Shown here: positions 9,186 through 17,260 of the stretch, piece after piece
Position numbering within the stretch: position 1 is the first letter of the stretch
Layout: each line of letters begins with the position of its first letter
Source of the DNA: Natrononativus amylolyticus
GTDB taxonomy: Archaea; Halobacteriota; Halobacteria; Halobacteriales; Natrialbaceae
Direction of reading: 5' to 3'
Assembly: GCF_024362525.1 (NCBI RefSeq)
Contig: NZ_CP101458.1
Coordinates: 682,001 to 746,000 of the forward strand
Length of the DNA stretch: 64,000 nt
Notes under the pieces: model-generated
What the model was told of the DNA's origin: nothing
The model's database searches: none
What the model saw: only the letters and a program-made list of their open reading frames with translations
Translations under genes and position numbers: made by a program

Positions 9186-9193
9186 TTTATAAG
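9186..9193 (+). promoter_or_regulatory. TATA box of the cheY-B-A-C-C-D-R operon
   Basis: TTTATAAG in an AT-rich patch 36-43 bases before the cheY ATG. The expected start site is near 9215, leaving a leader of about 14 bases. It separates cheW from the long overlapped operon downstream. Confidence 0.65.
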
Positions 9194-9228
9194 AAAGCTA
9201 TTACTATCGGATTGTGGTGTACAATTGA

Positions 9229-9591
9229 ATGTCGAAAGGGGTGCTCATCGTGGACGACTCTCATTTTATGCGGAATCTACTCCGGCAAATTCTCGAACAG
9301 GAGTACCGCATCGTAGGAGAGGCGTCTAACGGAGCCGAAGCCGTCAAACTGTACAAGGAACGGAACCCCGACATCGTCATGATGGACATCGTGATGCCCA
9401 AGTGTAACGGCATCAAGGCGACCGCGGCGATCAAGAAGCTCGATCCCCGGTCGCGCGTCATCATGTGTACGAGTGTCGGACAGCGAGAGAAGATGAAACT
9501 GGCCGTGAAAGCGGGCGCCGACGGCTACGTGACGAAGCCGTTCGAGGAGCCGAGCGTCCGGAAGGCCCTGGCTGACGTCGTCGCGGTATGA
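9229..9591 (+). CDS. cheY: chemotaxis response regulator CheY
   Basis: A 120-residue stand-alone receiver. All key residues are present: acidic pair D9/D10, phospho-acceptor D53 in MMDIVMP, T81 and K103 in YVTKPF. Phosphorylated by CheA, it carries the signal to the archaellum motor through CheF-type adaptors in haloarchaea; no cheF is in this window. Its stop overlaps the cheB start (ATGA). Confidence 0.95.
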   Translation: MSKGVLIVDDSHFMRNLLRQILEQEYRIVGEASNGAEAVKLYKERNPDIVMMDIVMPKCNGIKATAAIKKLDPRSRVIMCTSVGQREKMKLAVKAGADGYVTKPFEEPSVRKALADVVAV

Positions 9592-10736
9592 CGTGCGTAC
9601 TCGTTGTCGACGACTCGCAGTTCGTGCGGACAGTCGTCGGCAACGCGCTCGCAACGGCCGGCTACCGCGTCGAGACCGCCGCCGACGGTCGCGAGGCCGT
9701 CGCCGCGGCCGACCGATACGAGCCGGCGGTCATCACGATGGACGTCGAAATGCCGGGGCTGGGCGGTATCGACGCGGTCGAGCGGATCATGTCGACCACT
9801 CCGACCGCGATCCTCATGCTCAGCGCCCACACCGAACGAGGGGCCGACGCGACGCTCGAGGCACTCGAGCGCGGCGCCGTCTCGTTCGTTCACAAGCCCG
9901 ACGGCTCCGACTCGCGGAACCTCGCGCACCTGACCGAGGCGGTCGTCGAGGCGGTCGACGAACTCGTCGCGGCGGACGTCTCCTCGCTCGCGCTCGCGCG
10001 GGCGGCGGCGGCCGTCCACTCGACGGGGCCGAACCGCCACCGCCGAGTCGCCGTCGCCGGCGGCAGCGCGAGCCAACGGGAGCCGGATGCGACGGCTCGA
10101 GGCCGGGGCGCCTCGACGAGCCGGGCGGTCGACGTCGACGCCGGCGAGCCGACGGTCGTCGTCGGCGCCTCGACCGGCGGACCGAAGATCGTCGAGGGGC
10201 TGCTCGCCGGCCTTCCCGCGGCCCTGGACGCGACGGTGCTCGTGGTCCAGCACATGCCCGCCGGATTCACCGGCCGATTCGCGAGCCGCCTCGACGAGAT
10301 CAGCGAGTACGACGTCCGCGAGGCTCGAGACGGTGACCGGATCGACGCCGGCGAGGCGCTCGTCGCACCCGGCGGATACCACCTCGAGGTCGCCGCCAGC
10401 GTCGGCGGTCGCGTTCGCGTTCGGCTCGACGACGGCGAGCGTCGCCACGGCGTTCGGCCGGCGATCGACGTCACGATGCAGACCGCCGCCGAACGGGTCT
10501 CGGGGCCGCTCTGCGGCGTCGTCCTGAGCGGCATGGGTCGTGACGGCGCGGCGGGGATCGAAGCGATCGCCGCCGCCGACGGGGTGACGGTCGCACAGGA
10601 CGAGGCGACGAGCCCCGTCTTCGGCATCCCCGCCAAGGCGATCGAAACCGGTTGCGTCGACGCCGTCGTCCCCGCAGAACGGCTCGCGGACGAACTCGTC
10701 GACGCCCTTACAACGAACGGAGAGAACGATGACTGA
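9588..10736 (+). CDS. cheB: protein-glutamate methylesterase CheB
   Basis: A 382-residue two-domain enzyme that removes methyl groups from transducers for adaptation. The receiver domain (about 1-120) has D8/D9 and D52 in ITMDVEMP. After a basic, serine-rich linker the methylesterase domain carries the catalytic Ser in VVGASTGGP (about residue 195), His in VVQHMPAGF (about 222) and Asp in SGMGRDGAAG (about 318). It overlaps cheY by 4 bases and cheA by 8 bases. Confidence 0.95.
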   Translation: MTCVLVVDDSQFVRTVVGNALATAGYRVETAADGREAVAAADRYEPAVITMDVEMPGLGGIDAVERIMSTTPTAILMLSAHTERGADATLEALERGAVSFVHKPDGSDSRNLAHLTEAVVEAVDELVAADVSSLALARAAAAVHSTGPNRHRRVAVAGGSASQREPDATARGRGASTSRAVDVDAGEPTVVVGASTGGPKIVEGLLAGLPAALDATVLVVQHMPAGFTGRFASRLDEISEYDVREARDGDRIDAGEALVAPGGYHLEVAASVGGRVRVRLDDGERRHGVRPAIDVTMQTAAERVSGPLCGVVLSGMGRDGAAGIEAIAAADGVTVAQDEATSPVFGIPAKAIETGCVDAVVPAERLADELVDALTTNGENDD

Positions 10737-13700
10737 CGACTACTGGAGCGACTTCGTTCACGAGAGCGAAGAGCACATCACGGAACTCAACAACGCGCTG
10801 CTCGCCCTCGAGGGAAGCCCCGACGACCGGCAGGCGATCGACGGCATCTTCCGGATCGCCCACACCCTCAAGGGGAACTGCGGAGCGATGGGGCTGACGC
10901 GGGCGAGCGACCTCGCCCACGCGCTCGAGGACCTCCTCGACGGCGTCCGAACGGGCGCGGTCGACGTCTCGCCGGCGCTCATGGACACCGTCTTCGACGG
11001 CGTCGACGCCCTCGAGGCGATGATCGCGGAGGTGGACGACGGCGGCGAGGTCGAGACCGATCCGGGGGCGACGATCGAGGCGATACGCGCCCGGATCGAC
11101 GCGGCCGAAGAACCCGACGCCGGGGAGCTGACGGCGCCCACCGACGAGGAACTCGAGGCCGTCCTCGCGCGGTTCGACCCGCCTACGGACCCCGACCACG
11201 ACGCGTTTCTCGCCCGCCTCGCGATCGCCGACGCTGGCGGCGACGACGACGGGGTTCGCGTCGTCACGGCGCTCGAGGACGCGTTCGAACTGCTCGGCAC
11301 CGACCCCTCCCTCGAGGCGATCGAGAACCGGGAGTACGGCTCGCGATTCGACGCCGTCTTCGCCAGCCCGGTCGGCGAGGGAGCGATCGCGGCCGCCCTC
11401 GAACCCGTCGACGCCGTCGACGCCTTCGAGATCGTGACCGTCACGGGCCGGCTGGAGCGGGCCGCCGACCGGGAGGGGCCGCTGTCCGGACTCGACTCGC
11501 CGCGGACGAACCTCTCGACGGACGACGCACAGGAGCTCTCGGTCGACGAACTGCTCGACGAGTTCGAGGAGTTCGACGACCTCGACGCGATGGTCGAAGA
11601 GACCGACGGGGACGACCTCGACGTCTTCGACGAGATGGGCGAGGCGGGCTCGTTCGACGACCTGCTCGGCGACGCCGGCCTCGAGCCCGTCGACGCGCCC
11701 GACGAGCCGAGTTCCCCGGAGCCGACCGAGGCAGACGACGACGTCGGTGACGACGCGGGTGCGGTCTTCGCCGAGCTCAAAGACGAAGTCGAGATGGTCG
11801 GCTTCGAGGAGCTCCAGGACGAACTCGACGAGCTCGAGTTCGACGAGTTCGACAGCGACGACGAGGTCAGCATGGCCGAACTGCTGGGCGAGGACGCCGA
11901 CACCGACGACTCGTTCCTCGCGGTCGACGACGAGGTCGACGCGGCAGACGCCTTCGAACCGGAGACGTCCGAGGCAGTCCCCGAAGAACCGGAGACGTCC
12001 GAGTCTCCTGCGAGGGTGAGCGAGTTCGAGGGGGCCGACGACGAAGCCACCGAGGTCGACCTCGACTCCGCCGCCGAGGCGGACCCCGACGACGTGACCG
12101 TGTCGTTCGAGGAGGCCGACGACGTGGCCGACAATCGAGCCGAGGCGGACGACGCCACGGCGGACGACGAGTGGACTCCCGAGTTCGACGGGACAGACGA
12201 AACGCAGGCGGAAGACGAAGCGATCGCCGACGAGTTCGCGGACGACGGGTTCGACAGCGAGTTTGCCGACGACGAGTTCGGGACCGACGGTGACTGGACC
12301 TCCGAGGACGAAGCGGACCCGTTCGCCCTCGAGGAGCCGGCCGACGACGCGCTCGACGGGTTCGGAACCGCGGACGACCTCGAGTCCTCGGACGGGTTCG
12401 ATGCGCCCGGTGGCGCCGACGAGTTCGGCGCGTTCGAACCCGGCGACGATTCTATGGGGGACGGATTCGACGACGACTTCGCGCTGGCGCCCGAGGACGA
12501 CGCGGCAGGCGTGGACGACCTCGAGTCGGCCGACGAGTTCGAGACGCCCGCGTTCGAGGGAGTCGACGACTTCGGCGGTGTCGACGAGCCGGCCGCGTTC
12601 GATCCGGCCGAGAGCGCCGCCGGCGACGTCGGCTTCGAGGAGACGGACGACTCGTCGACGACCGACCGCGTCGTCGCGGAGGCGCCGCCGTTCCCGATTC
12701 CCGATCTCACGGTTCCGGAACCGAGAGAGGGCGCGATCGGCGACGAGAGCGAGGGCCTCCAGTCGGTCCGCGTCGACGTCGAGCAGATCGACTCGCTGCT
12801 CACTCTGGTCGAGGGGCTGGTCACGAGCCGCGTTCGCTTGCGACACGCGATCGAAGCCGAAGAGGACCCCAAGACGGTGGCTCGAGAGCTCGACGACCTC
12901 GAGAGCATCACGTCGGACCTCCAGGAGACGGTGATGGACGTTCGGCTCGTCCCGCTCCAGACGGTCACGAACCGGCTGCCGCGGGTCGTCCGCGACATCG
13001 CCAGAGAGCAGGACAAGGAGGTCGCATTCGAGATCGACGGCGAGGACGTCGAACTCGACCGGAGCATCCTCGATCGGATCGGCGATCCGCTGATCCACCT
13101 GGTCCGGAACGCCGTCGACCACGGTATCGAGACGCCCGAAGAGCGCGAGGCCGCGGACAAGCCCCGCGAGGGAACCGTCGAAGTCAGCGCGAGCCGGTCC
13201 CGTGACCGCGTTCGACTCGTCGTCGAGGACGACGGGAGCGGGCTTGACCCCGATCGGTTGCGCGACGCCGCCGTCGAAAACGGCGTGCTCACCGGCGACG
13301 AAGCCGCCGACCTCTCGGAGTCGGACGCCTACGACCTGATCTTCCACCCCGGCCTCTCGACGGCCGAGGAGGTGACGGACGTCAGCGGTCGCGGCGTCGG
13401 CATGGACGTCGTCAAGCGGACCATCGAGCGCCTCGACGGAACCGTCTCCGTCGACAGCGAACTCGAGGCCGGAACGACGGTGACGATGACGCTGCCGGTG
13501 ACGGTCGCCATCGCCGACGTGCTCTTTCTCGAGGCCGGCGGAGTGTCGTTCGGCGTGCCGGTCAAGGCAGTACAGGACATCGAACACGGGGGAGCGATCG
13601 AGCGAGTCGACGGCCGGGACGTGCTTTCGGCCGACGACGCGGACGTACCGGTCGTCCGCCTCGCCGAGGAGTTCGACCTGCCGGCGGGCGACTCGAGCGC

Positions 13701-13887
13701 CGGCATGGTCGTCCGCCTCCGCGATGCGGTGCGGCCGGTCGCGTTGCACTGCGAGACGGTCTCCGGCCAGCAGGAAGTCGTCGTCAAACCGTTCGAGGGA
13801 TTCATGGGGGACATTCCCGGCATCAGCGGCGCGACGGTTCGCGGTCGGGGCAACGTGGTCTCAATCCTGGATGTGACATCGATATGA
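10729..13887 (+). CDS. cheA: chemotaxis histidine kinase CheA, with very long acidic linker
   Basis: A 1052-residue kinase, far longer than the usual 650-700. The HPt domain (about 1-110) has the phospho-acceptor H45 in RIAHTLKGN. A second small domain (about 130-250) may be the CheY/CheB-docking P2. Residues about 265-640 are an extremely acidic, repetitive linker rich in DD, EF and FDD units. Then come the dimerisation helices, the HATPase domain (HLVRNAVDHGIETPEER, DDGSGLD, GRGVGMDVV) and the C-terminal CheW-like domain. It overlaps cheB, and cheC follows after 55 bases. Confidence 0.95.
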   Translation: MTDDYWSDFVHESEEHITELNNALLALEGSPDDRQAIDGIFRIAHTLKGNCGAMGLTRASDLAHALEDLLDGVRTGAVDVSPALMDTVFDGVDALEAMIAEVDDGGEVETDPGATIEAIRARIDAAEEPDAGELTAPTDEELEAVLARFDPPTDPDHDAFLARLAIADAGGDDDGVRVVTALEDAFELLGTDPSLEAIENREYGSRFDAVFASPVGEGAIAAALEPVDAVDAFEIVTVTGRLERAADREGPLSGLDSPRTNLSTDDAQELSVDELLDEFEEFDDLDAMVEETDGDDLDVFDEMGEAGSFDDLLGDAGLEPVDAPDEPSSPEPTEADDDVGDDAGAVFAELKDEVEMVGFEELQDELDELEFDEFDSDDEVSMAELLGEDADTDDSFLAVDDEVDAADAFEPETSEAVPEEPETSESPARVSEFEGADDEATEVDLDSAAEADPDDVTVSFEEADDVADNRAEADDATADDEWTPEFDGTDETQAEDEAIADEFADDGFDSEFADDEFGTDGDWTSEDEADPFALEEPADDALDGFGTADDLESSDGFDAPGGADEFGAFEPGDDSMGDGFDDDFALAPEDDAAGVDDLESADEFETPAFEGVDDFGGVDEPAAFDPAESAAGDVGFEETDDSSTTDRVVAEAPPFPIPDLTVPEPREGAIGDESEGLQSVRVDVEQIDSLLTLVEGLVTSRVRLRHAIEAEEDPKTVARELDDLESITSDLQETVMDVRLVPLQTVTNRLPRVVRDIAREQDKEVAFEIDGEDVELDRSILDRIGDPLIHLVRNAVDHGIETPEEREAADKPREGTVEVSASRSRDRVRLVVEDDGSGLDPDRLRDAAVENGVLTGDEAADLSESDAYDLIFHPGLSTAEEVTDVSGRGVGMDVVKRTIERLDGTVSVDSELEAGTTVTMTLPVTVAIADVLFLEAGGVSFGVPVKAVQDIEHGGAIERVDGRDVLSADDADVPVVRLAEEFDLPAGDSSAGMVVRLRDAVRPVALHCETVSGQQEVVVKPFEGFMGDIPGISGATVRGRGNVVSILDVTSI

Positions 13888-13942
13888 ACGGACGAACGCC
13901 GAACGAGCACCGATGCGAAACCGAACACAGACGGAGGAACAC

Positions 13943-14548
13943 ATGACGTTGAAAGTCGATATTCGAAAGCTAAGTTTCATCAATAAAATGGCAAAGGTCG
14001 GGACGAACGGCGTCGCCGATAACATGAGCAAACTCACGGGCGAAAACGCCCGGATGGAGGTGACGAAGACGAACTTCATCGACGTCGACGACATCCAGTC
14101 CCAGCTCGAGCCGGGCAAGCGCGTCGGCGTCCGGGTCCGGCTGCTCGACCCGCCACACGGACACATCCTCATCCTCTTTCCCGAGGCGAGCGCGAAGAAG
14201 ATCACGGCGATCATGCTCAGCGACGTCGTCGACGACATGTCGAACGTCTCCGGGAAGATGGCCCGCAGCGCGGTCGAGGAGATGGGGAACATGATGGCGA
14301 GCGGGTTCATCGACGGCTGGGCCAACGTGCTCGGCCGCGGGATCGACATCGCCGCACCACAGCTGGTGTACGCCCCCGCCGGCGAGATCGTCGTCCGAAC
14401 CGCCGGCCTCGGCGGCGACGACCTCGCGCTGTTTTTCGACTCCGATCTGTCGGTGCCGAGTTACCAGATCGAAGCCGAGATCTACGCCTTCCCCGAGCTC
14501 GAAACGTTCGTCGAGATGGTCAACGGTATCGACGTCCAGCCCGCATGA
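13943..14548 (+). CDS. cheC: CheC family CheY-P phosphatase
   Basis: A 201-residue CheC-type protein. The phosphatase helix with E-x2-N is intact in SAVEEMGNMMASGF (about residues 108-121). CheC removes phosphate from CheY and works with CheD. I chose the ATG at 13943 over one 10 codons upstream because a clear GGAGG lies 5 bases before it. Its stop overlaps the ATG of the next CheC gene by 4 bases. Confidence 0.9.
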   Translation: MTLKVDIRKLSFINKMAKVGTNGVADNMSKLTGENARMEVTKTNFIDVDDIQSQLEPGKRVGVRVRLLDPPHGHILILFPEASAKKITAIMLSDVVDDMSNVSGKMARSAVEEMGNMMASGFIDGWANVLGRGIDIAAPQLVYAPAGEIVVRTAGLGGDDLALFFDSDLSVPSYQIEAEIYAFPELETFVEMVNGIDVQPA

Positions 14549-15783
14549 GACTCGACGTCAACGCCCTGGGGACGTTCTACCGCATGGCCCGCGAGGGCGC
14601 CGGCCTCGCCGCCGGTCGTCTCACCAAGATGACCGGCGTCGACACGCAAGTCGGCGTGACGAAACTCAACTTCATGCGCGGCGGCGAGATCCGCCACGAG
14701 TTCGACGACGACGCCGAGAAGGTCGGCATTCGCGTCGAGCTCACCGGCGGGGTCGACGGCCACTCCGTCGTCGTCTTCGATCGGGAGAGCGCGTTCCGAA
14801 TCGTCGAGATGCTCGTCGCCGAGCCCGACATCGACGAGTTCGACGAGATGAGCCGGAGCGCCGCGACCGAGGTCGGCCAGGTGATGAACAGCGGTTTCAT
14901 CGACGGCTGGGCAGACGTCCTCGAGACGGTGATCGACGTCTCGACGCCGGAGTTCATCGAGGGCGAGACCGCGGCGCCGTTTCTCGACGACATCGAGGAG
15001 ACACCCGACGAGGGCGACCTCGCACTGCTCTTTCAGAGCCAGATCGAGGCCGTCGGAACCGAGATCAGCTTCGACCACTACCTGTTTCCGAAGCGGGAGT
15101 CGATGGCCCAGCTCCTCGAGCGCCTGCGCGAGAACGACGGCATCGAGTACGACAAGCTCGAGGGGTTCGACCGGATGGCCGAGCAGGGCGCAGAGGAGGT
15201 CGCGAAGACGGCGACCACGCTCACCGGCATCGACACGCGCGTCGAAATTCGCCGGCTCAACTTCGTCTCCCTCGAGACGATCCCCGAGCAGGTCGCAGAC
15301 GAGATGCTCGTCGGCGTCGCCTTCGAGTTCGACGGCACGCCGAGTGGCTACCTCCTGTTCCTGTTCGACGAGGACTCCGCCCACGAGATCGTTGACGCGA
15401 TGGTGCCGACGGCGACCGGCGACGGCGCCGGGTTCGACGAGATGGAGACGAGCGCGATCACGGAGCTCGGGAACATCATGGCGAGTGGTTTCCTCGACGG
15501 CTGGGCGAACGTCCTCGATACGACGATCGACCACTCGCCGCCGGAGTTCATCCACGACTACGGCGCCGCGGCCGTCGACCCCGTGATCATCCAGCTCGGC
15601 GAGAACCAGGAGTTCGCGTTCGTCTTCGACACGGTCGTCACCGCCGACGGCCGGGAGTTCGACTGCGACGTTTACGCGATCCCCGACGAGGCGGACCTCG
15701 AGCGCGCGCTGAACGACCTCGACGTCGGCCGCATCGCGGAGACGCCGACGACCGCGACCTTTCAGGAACTCGAGCAGACATGA
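14545..15783 (+). CDS. tandem double-domain CheC protein
   Basis: A 412-residue fusion of two CheC domains (about 1-195 and 205-400). Both show the FYRMAREGA / FDRMAEQGA opening and the GFIDGWADVL / GFLDGWANVL helix. In the second domain the catalytic E-x2-N is intact (ITELGNIMASG). In the first it reads ATEVGQVMNSG, with Gln in place of the Asn, so that half may be inactive or only bind CheY-P. It overlaps cheC upstream and cheD downstream. The same family occurs in other haloarchaeal chemotaxis loci. Confidence 0.88.
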   Translation: MRLDVNALGTFYRMAREGAGLAAGRLTKMTGVDTQVGVTKLNFMRGGEIRHEFDDDAEKVGIRVELTGGVDGHSVVVFDRESAFRIVEMLVAEPDIDEFDEMSRSAATEVGQVMNSGFIDGWADVLETVIDVSTPEFIEGETAAPFLDDIEETPDEGDLALLFQSQIEAVGTEISFDHYLFPKRESMAQLLERLRENDGIEYDKLEGFDRMAEQGAEEVAKTATTLTGIDTRVEIRRLNFVSLETIPEQVADEMLVGVAFEFDGTPSGYLLFLFDEDSAHEIVDAMVPTATGDGAGFDEMETSAITELGNIMASGFLDGWANVLDTTIDHSPPEFIHDYGAAAVDPVIIQLGENQEFAFVFDTVVTADGREFDCDVYAIPDEADLERALNDLDVGRIAETPTTATFQELEQT

Positions 15784-16295
15784 AGACGTACGGAAGCGAA
15801 CCGGGAACCCCCGACCCGGTCCAGGTCGGCATCTCAGAACTCGTCGTCAGCGAGGGTGACGATACGCTCAAATCCTACGGGCTCGGTTCCTGTCTCGCGA
15901 TCGCCCTCTACGATCCCGACACCGATATCGGCGGCCTCGCCCACATCATGCTCCCCGACGGGGACGCAGCCGACAACAGCGACACGAAACCCGGGAAGTA
16001 CGCCGACACGGCGATCCGGGCGCTCCTCCGGCGCATGGTCGAACGCGGCGCGAGCTACACCGCCGTCGAGGCCAAGATCGCCGGCGGCAGCGACATGTTC
16101 CAGTTCGAGAGCTTCGGCGAGGGCGTCGGCAACCGAAACATCGCCGCGGCCAGGGAGGAACTCGAGAAACTCGGCGTGCCGCTCATCGCCGAGGACGTCG
16201 GCGGCAGTTCGGGCCGCACCGTCGAGTTCACGCCGGGGACGGGCGCCCTCACCGTCAGAACCGCCGACGGCGAGCACGGAGTGACGGAGCTGTGA
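15780..16295 (+). CDS. cheD: chemoreceptor glutamine deamidase CheD
   Basis: A 171-residue enzyme that deamidates transducer glutamines and partners CheC. The catalytic Cys is in LGSCLAIALYD, the His in GLAHIMLPD and the conserved Thr region follows near TAIRALLRRM. Slightly longer than bacterial CheD. It overlaps the CheC fusion by 4 bases and cheR by 4 bases. Confidence 0.94.
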   Translation: MKTYGSEPGTPDPVQVGISELVVSEGDDTLKSYGLGSCLAIALYDPDTDIGGLAHIMLPDGDAADNSDTKPGKYADTAIRALLRRMVERGASYTAVEAKIAGGSDMFQFESFGEGVGNRNIAAAREELEKLGVPLIAEDVGGSSGRTVEFTPGTGALTVRTADGEHGVTEL

Positions 16296-17116
16296 GTACC
16301 GCCGCCTTCGACTCCCTGCTCGCGTACGTCGAGGACGAACTCGGCTTCGCGACGAGCCACTACAACGACAGCTACCTCGACCGGCGGATCGCCTCGCGGA
16401 TGCGCCGAACCGGCACGGACTGCTACGAGACGTATTTCGATACCCTGCGGTCTCAACCCGCCGAACAGGAGGCGCTGCTCGAGTCGATGAGCATCAACGT
16501 CACCGGCTTTTTCAGAAACCCCGAGGTGTGGGACGGCCTCCGGTCCGTGTTACGGACGCTGGCGGCCGAGAACGAGCGCGTTCACGTCTGGAGCGCCGCG
16601 TGCGCCGACGGGCGCGAACCCTACTCGCTGTCCATGCTCGCCCACGCCGACCCCCGAATCGACGAGTCCTCGGTGCACGTGCTCGCGACGGACATCAGCG
16701 AACCCGCCCTCGAGACGGCCCGACGCGGCGTCTACGAGGAGTCTCGCACCGTCGACATCGCCTCCCAGCTCGAGTACCTGCCGAACTACCGGGCGTACGT
16801 CGACCGCGAGGGACCGTACTACCGCGTCGCCGACACGGTCAAACGACGGGTCACGTTCGAGCGCCACGACCTGATCAACGACGAGCCGAAAGCCGGGTTC
16901 GACCTCGTCGTCTGTCGCAACCTGTTCATCTACATCGACACCGAGTACAAGCAGTCGATGCTCGAGACCCTCTCCCGGTCGCTCCGACCGACCGGGTTCC
17001 TCGTGATCGGCAAGGCCGAGACGCTCCCGTCCGCGCTCAAATCGACGTTCGACGTCCACCGTAGCCGCCTCCGGATCTACCGCCGCACCGTCGAGGCGTC
17101 CGTTCCGCGGCGCTGA
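16292..17116 (+). CDS. cheR: chemotaxis protein methyltransferase CheR
   Basis: A 274-residue SAM-dependent enzyme that methylates transducer glutamates. The N-terminal all-helical domain (to about 85) ends with MSINVTGFFRNPEVW; the SAM pocket is VWSAACADGREPYSLSM and the CRNLFIYID motif follows. It starts with GTG inside the cheD stop (GTGA). It is the last gene of the plus-strand operon and converges with the transducer gene 144 bases further on. Confidence 0.94.
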   Translation: MSTAAFDSLLAYVEDELGFATSHYNDSYLDRRIASRMRRTGTDCYETYFDTLRSQPAEQEALLESMSINVTGFFRNPEVWDGLRSVLRTLAAENERVHVWSAACADGREPYSLSMLAHADPRIDESSVHVLATDISEPALETARRGVYEESRTVDIASQLEYLPNYRAYVDREGPYYRVADTVKRRVTFERHDLINDEPKAGFDLVVCRNLFIYIDTEYKQSMLETLSRSLRPTGFLVIGKAETLPSALKSTFDVHRSRLRIYRRTVEASVPRR

Positions 17117-17260
17117 CCGCCGCCCCACGATCCTCGTTCTCGAACCGATCGACTCTCCGGTTCACCCACTACACCCGTCGCAAACGGTGCGCTATCGAAC
17201 CCGTAGACCGGTGGCGCCGTCTCGAGTGACGTCCGTAAGAGAAGAATCCGCGGCGGACCG

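Noticed and set aside
10708-13749. A 1013-residue antisense frame across cheA
   Set aside because: A shadow of the acidic, high-GC cheA gene on the other strand; no domain or start context, and the sense gene has every CheA motif.
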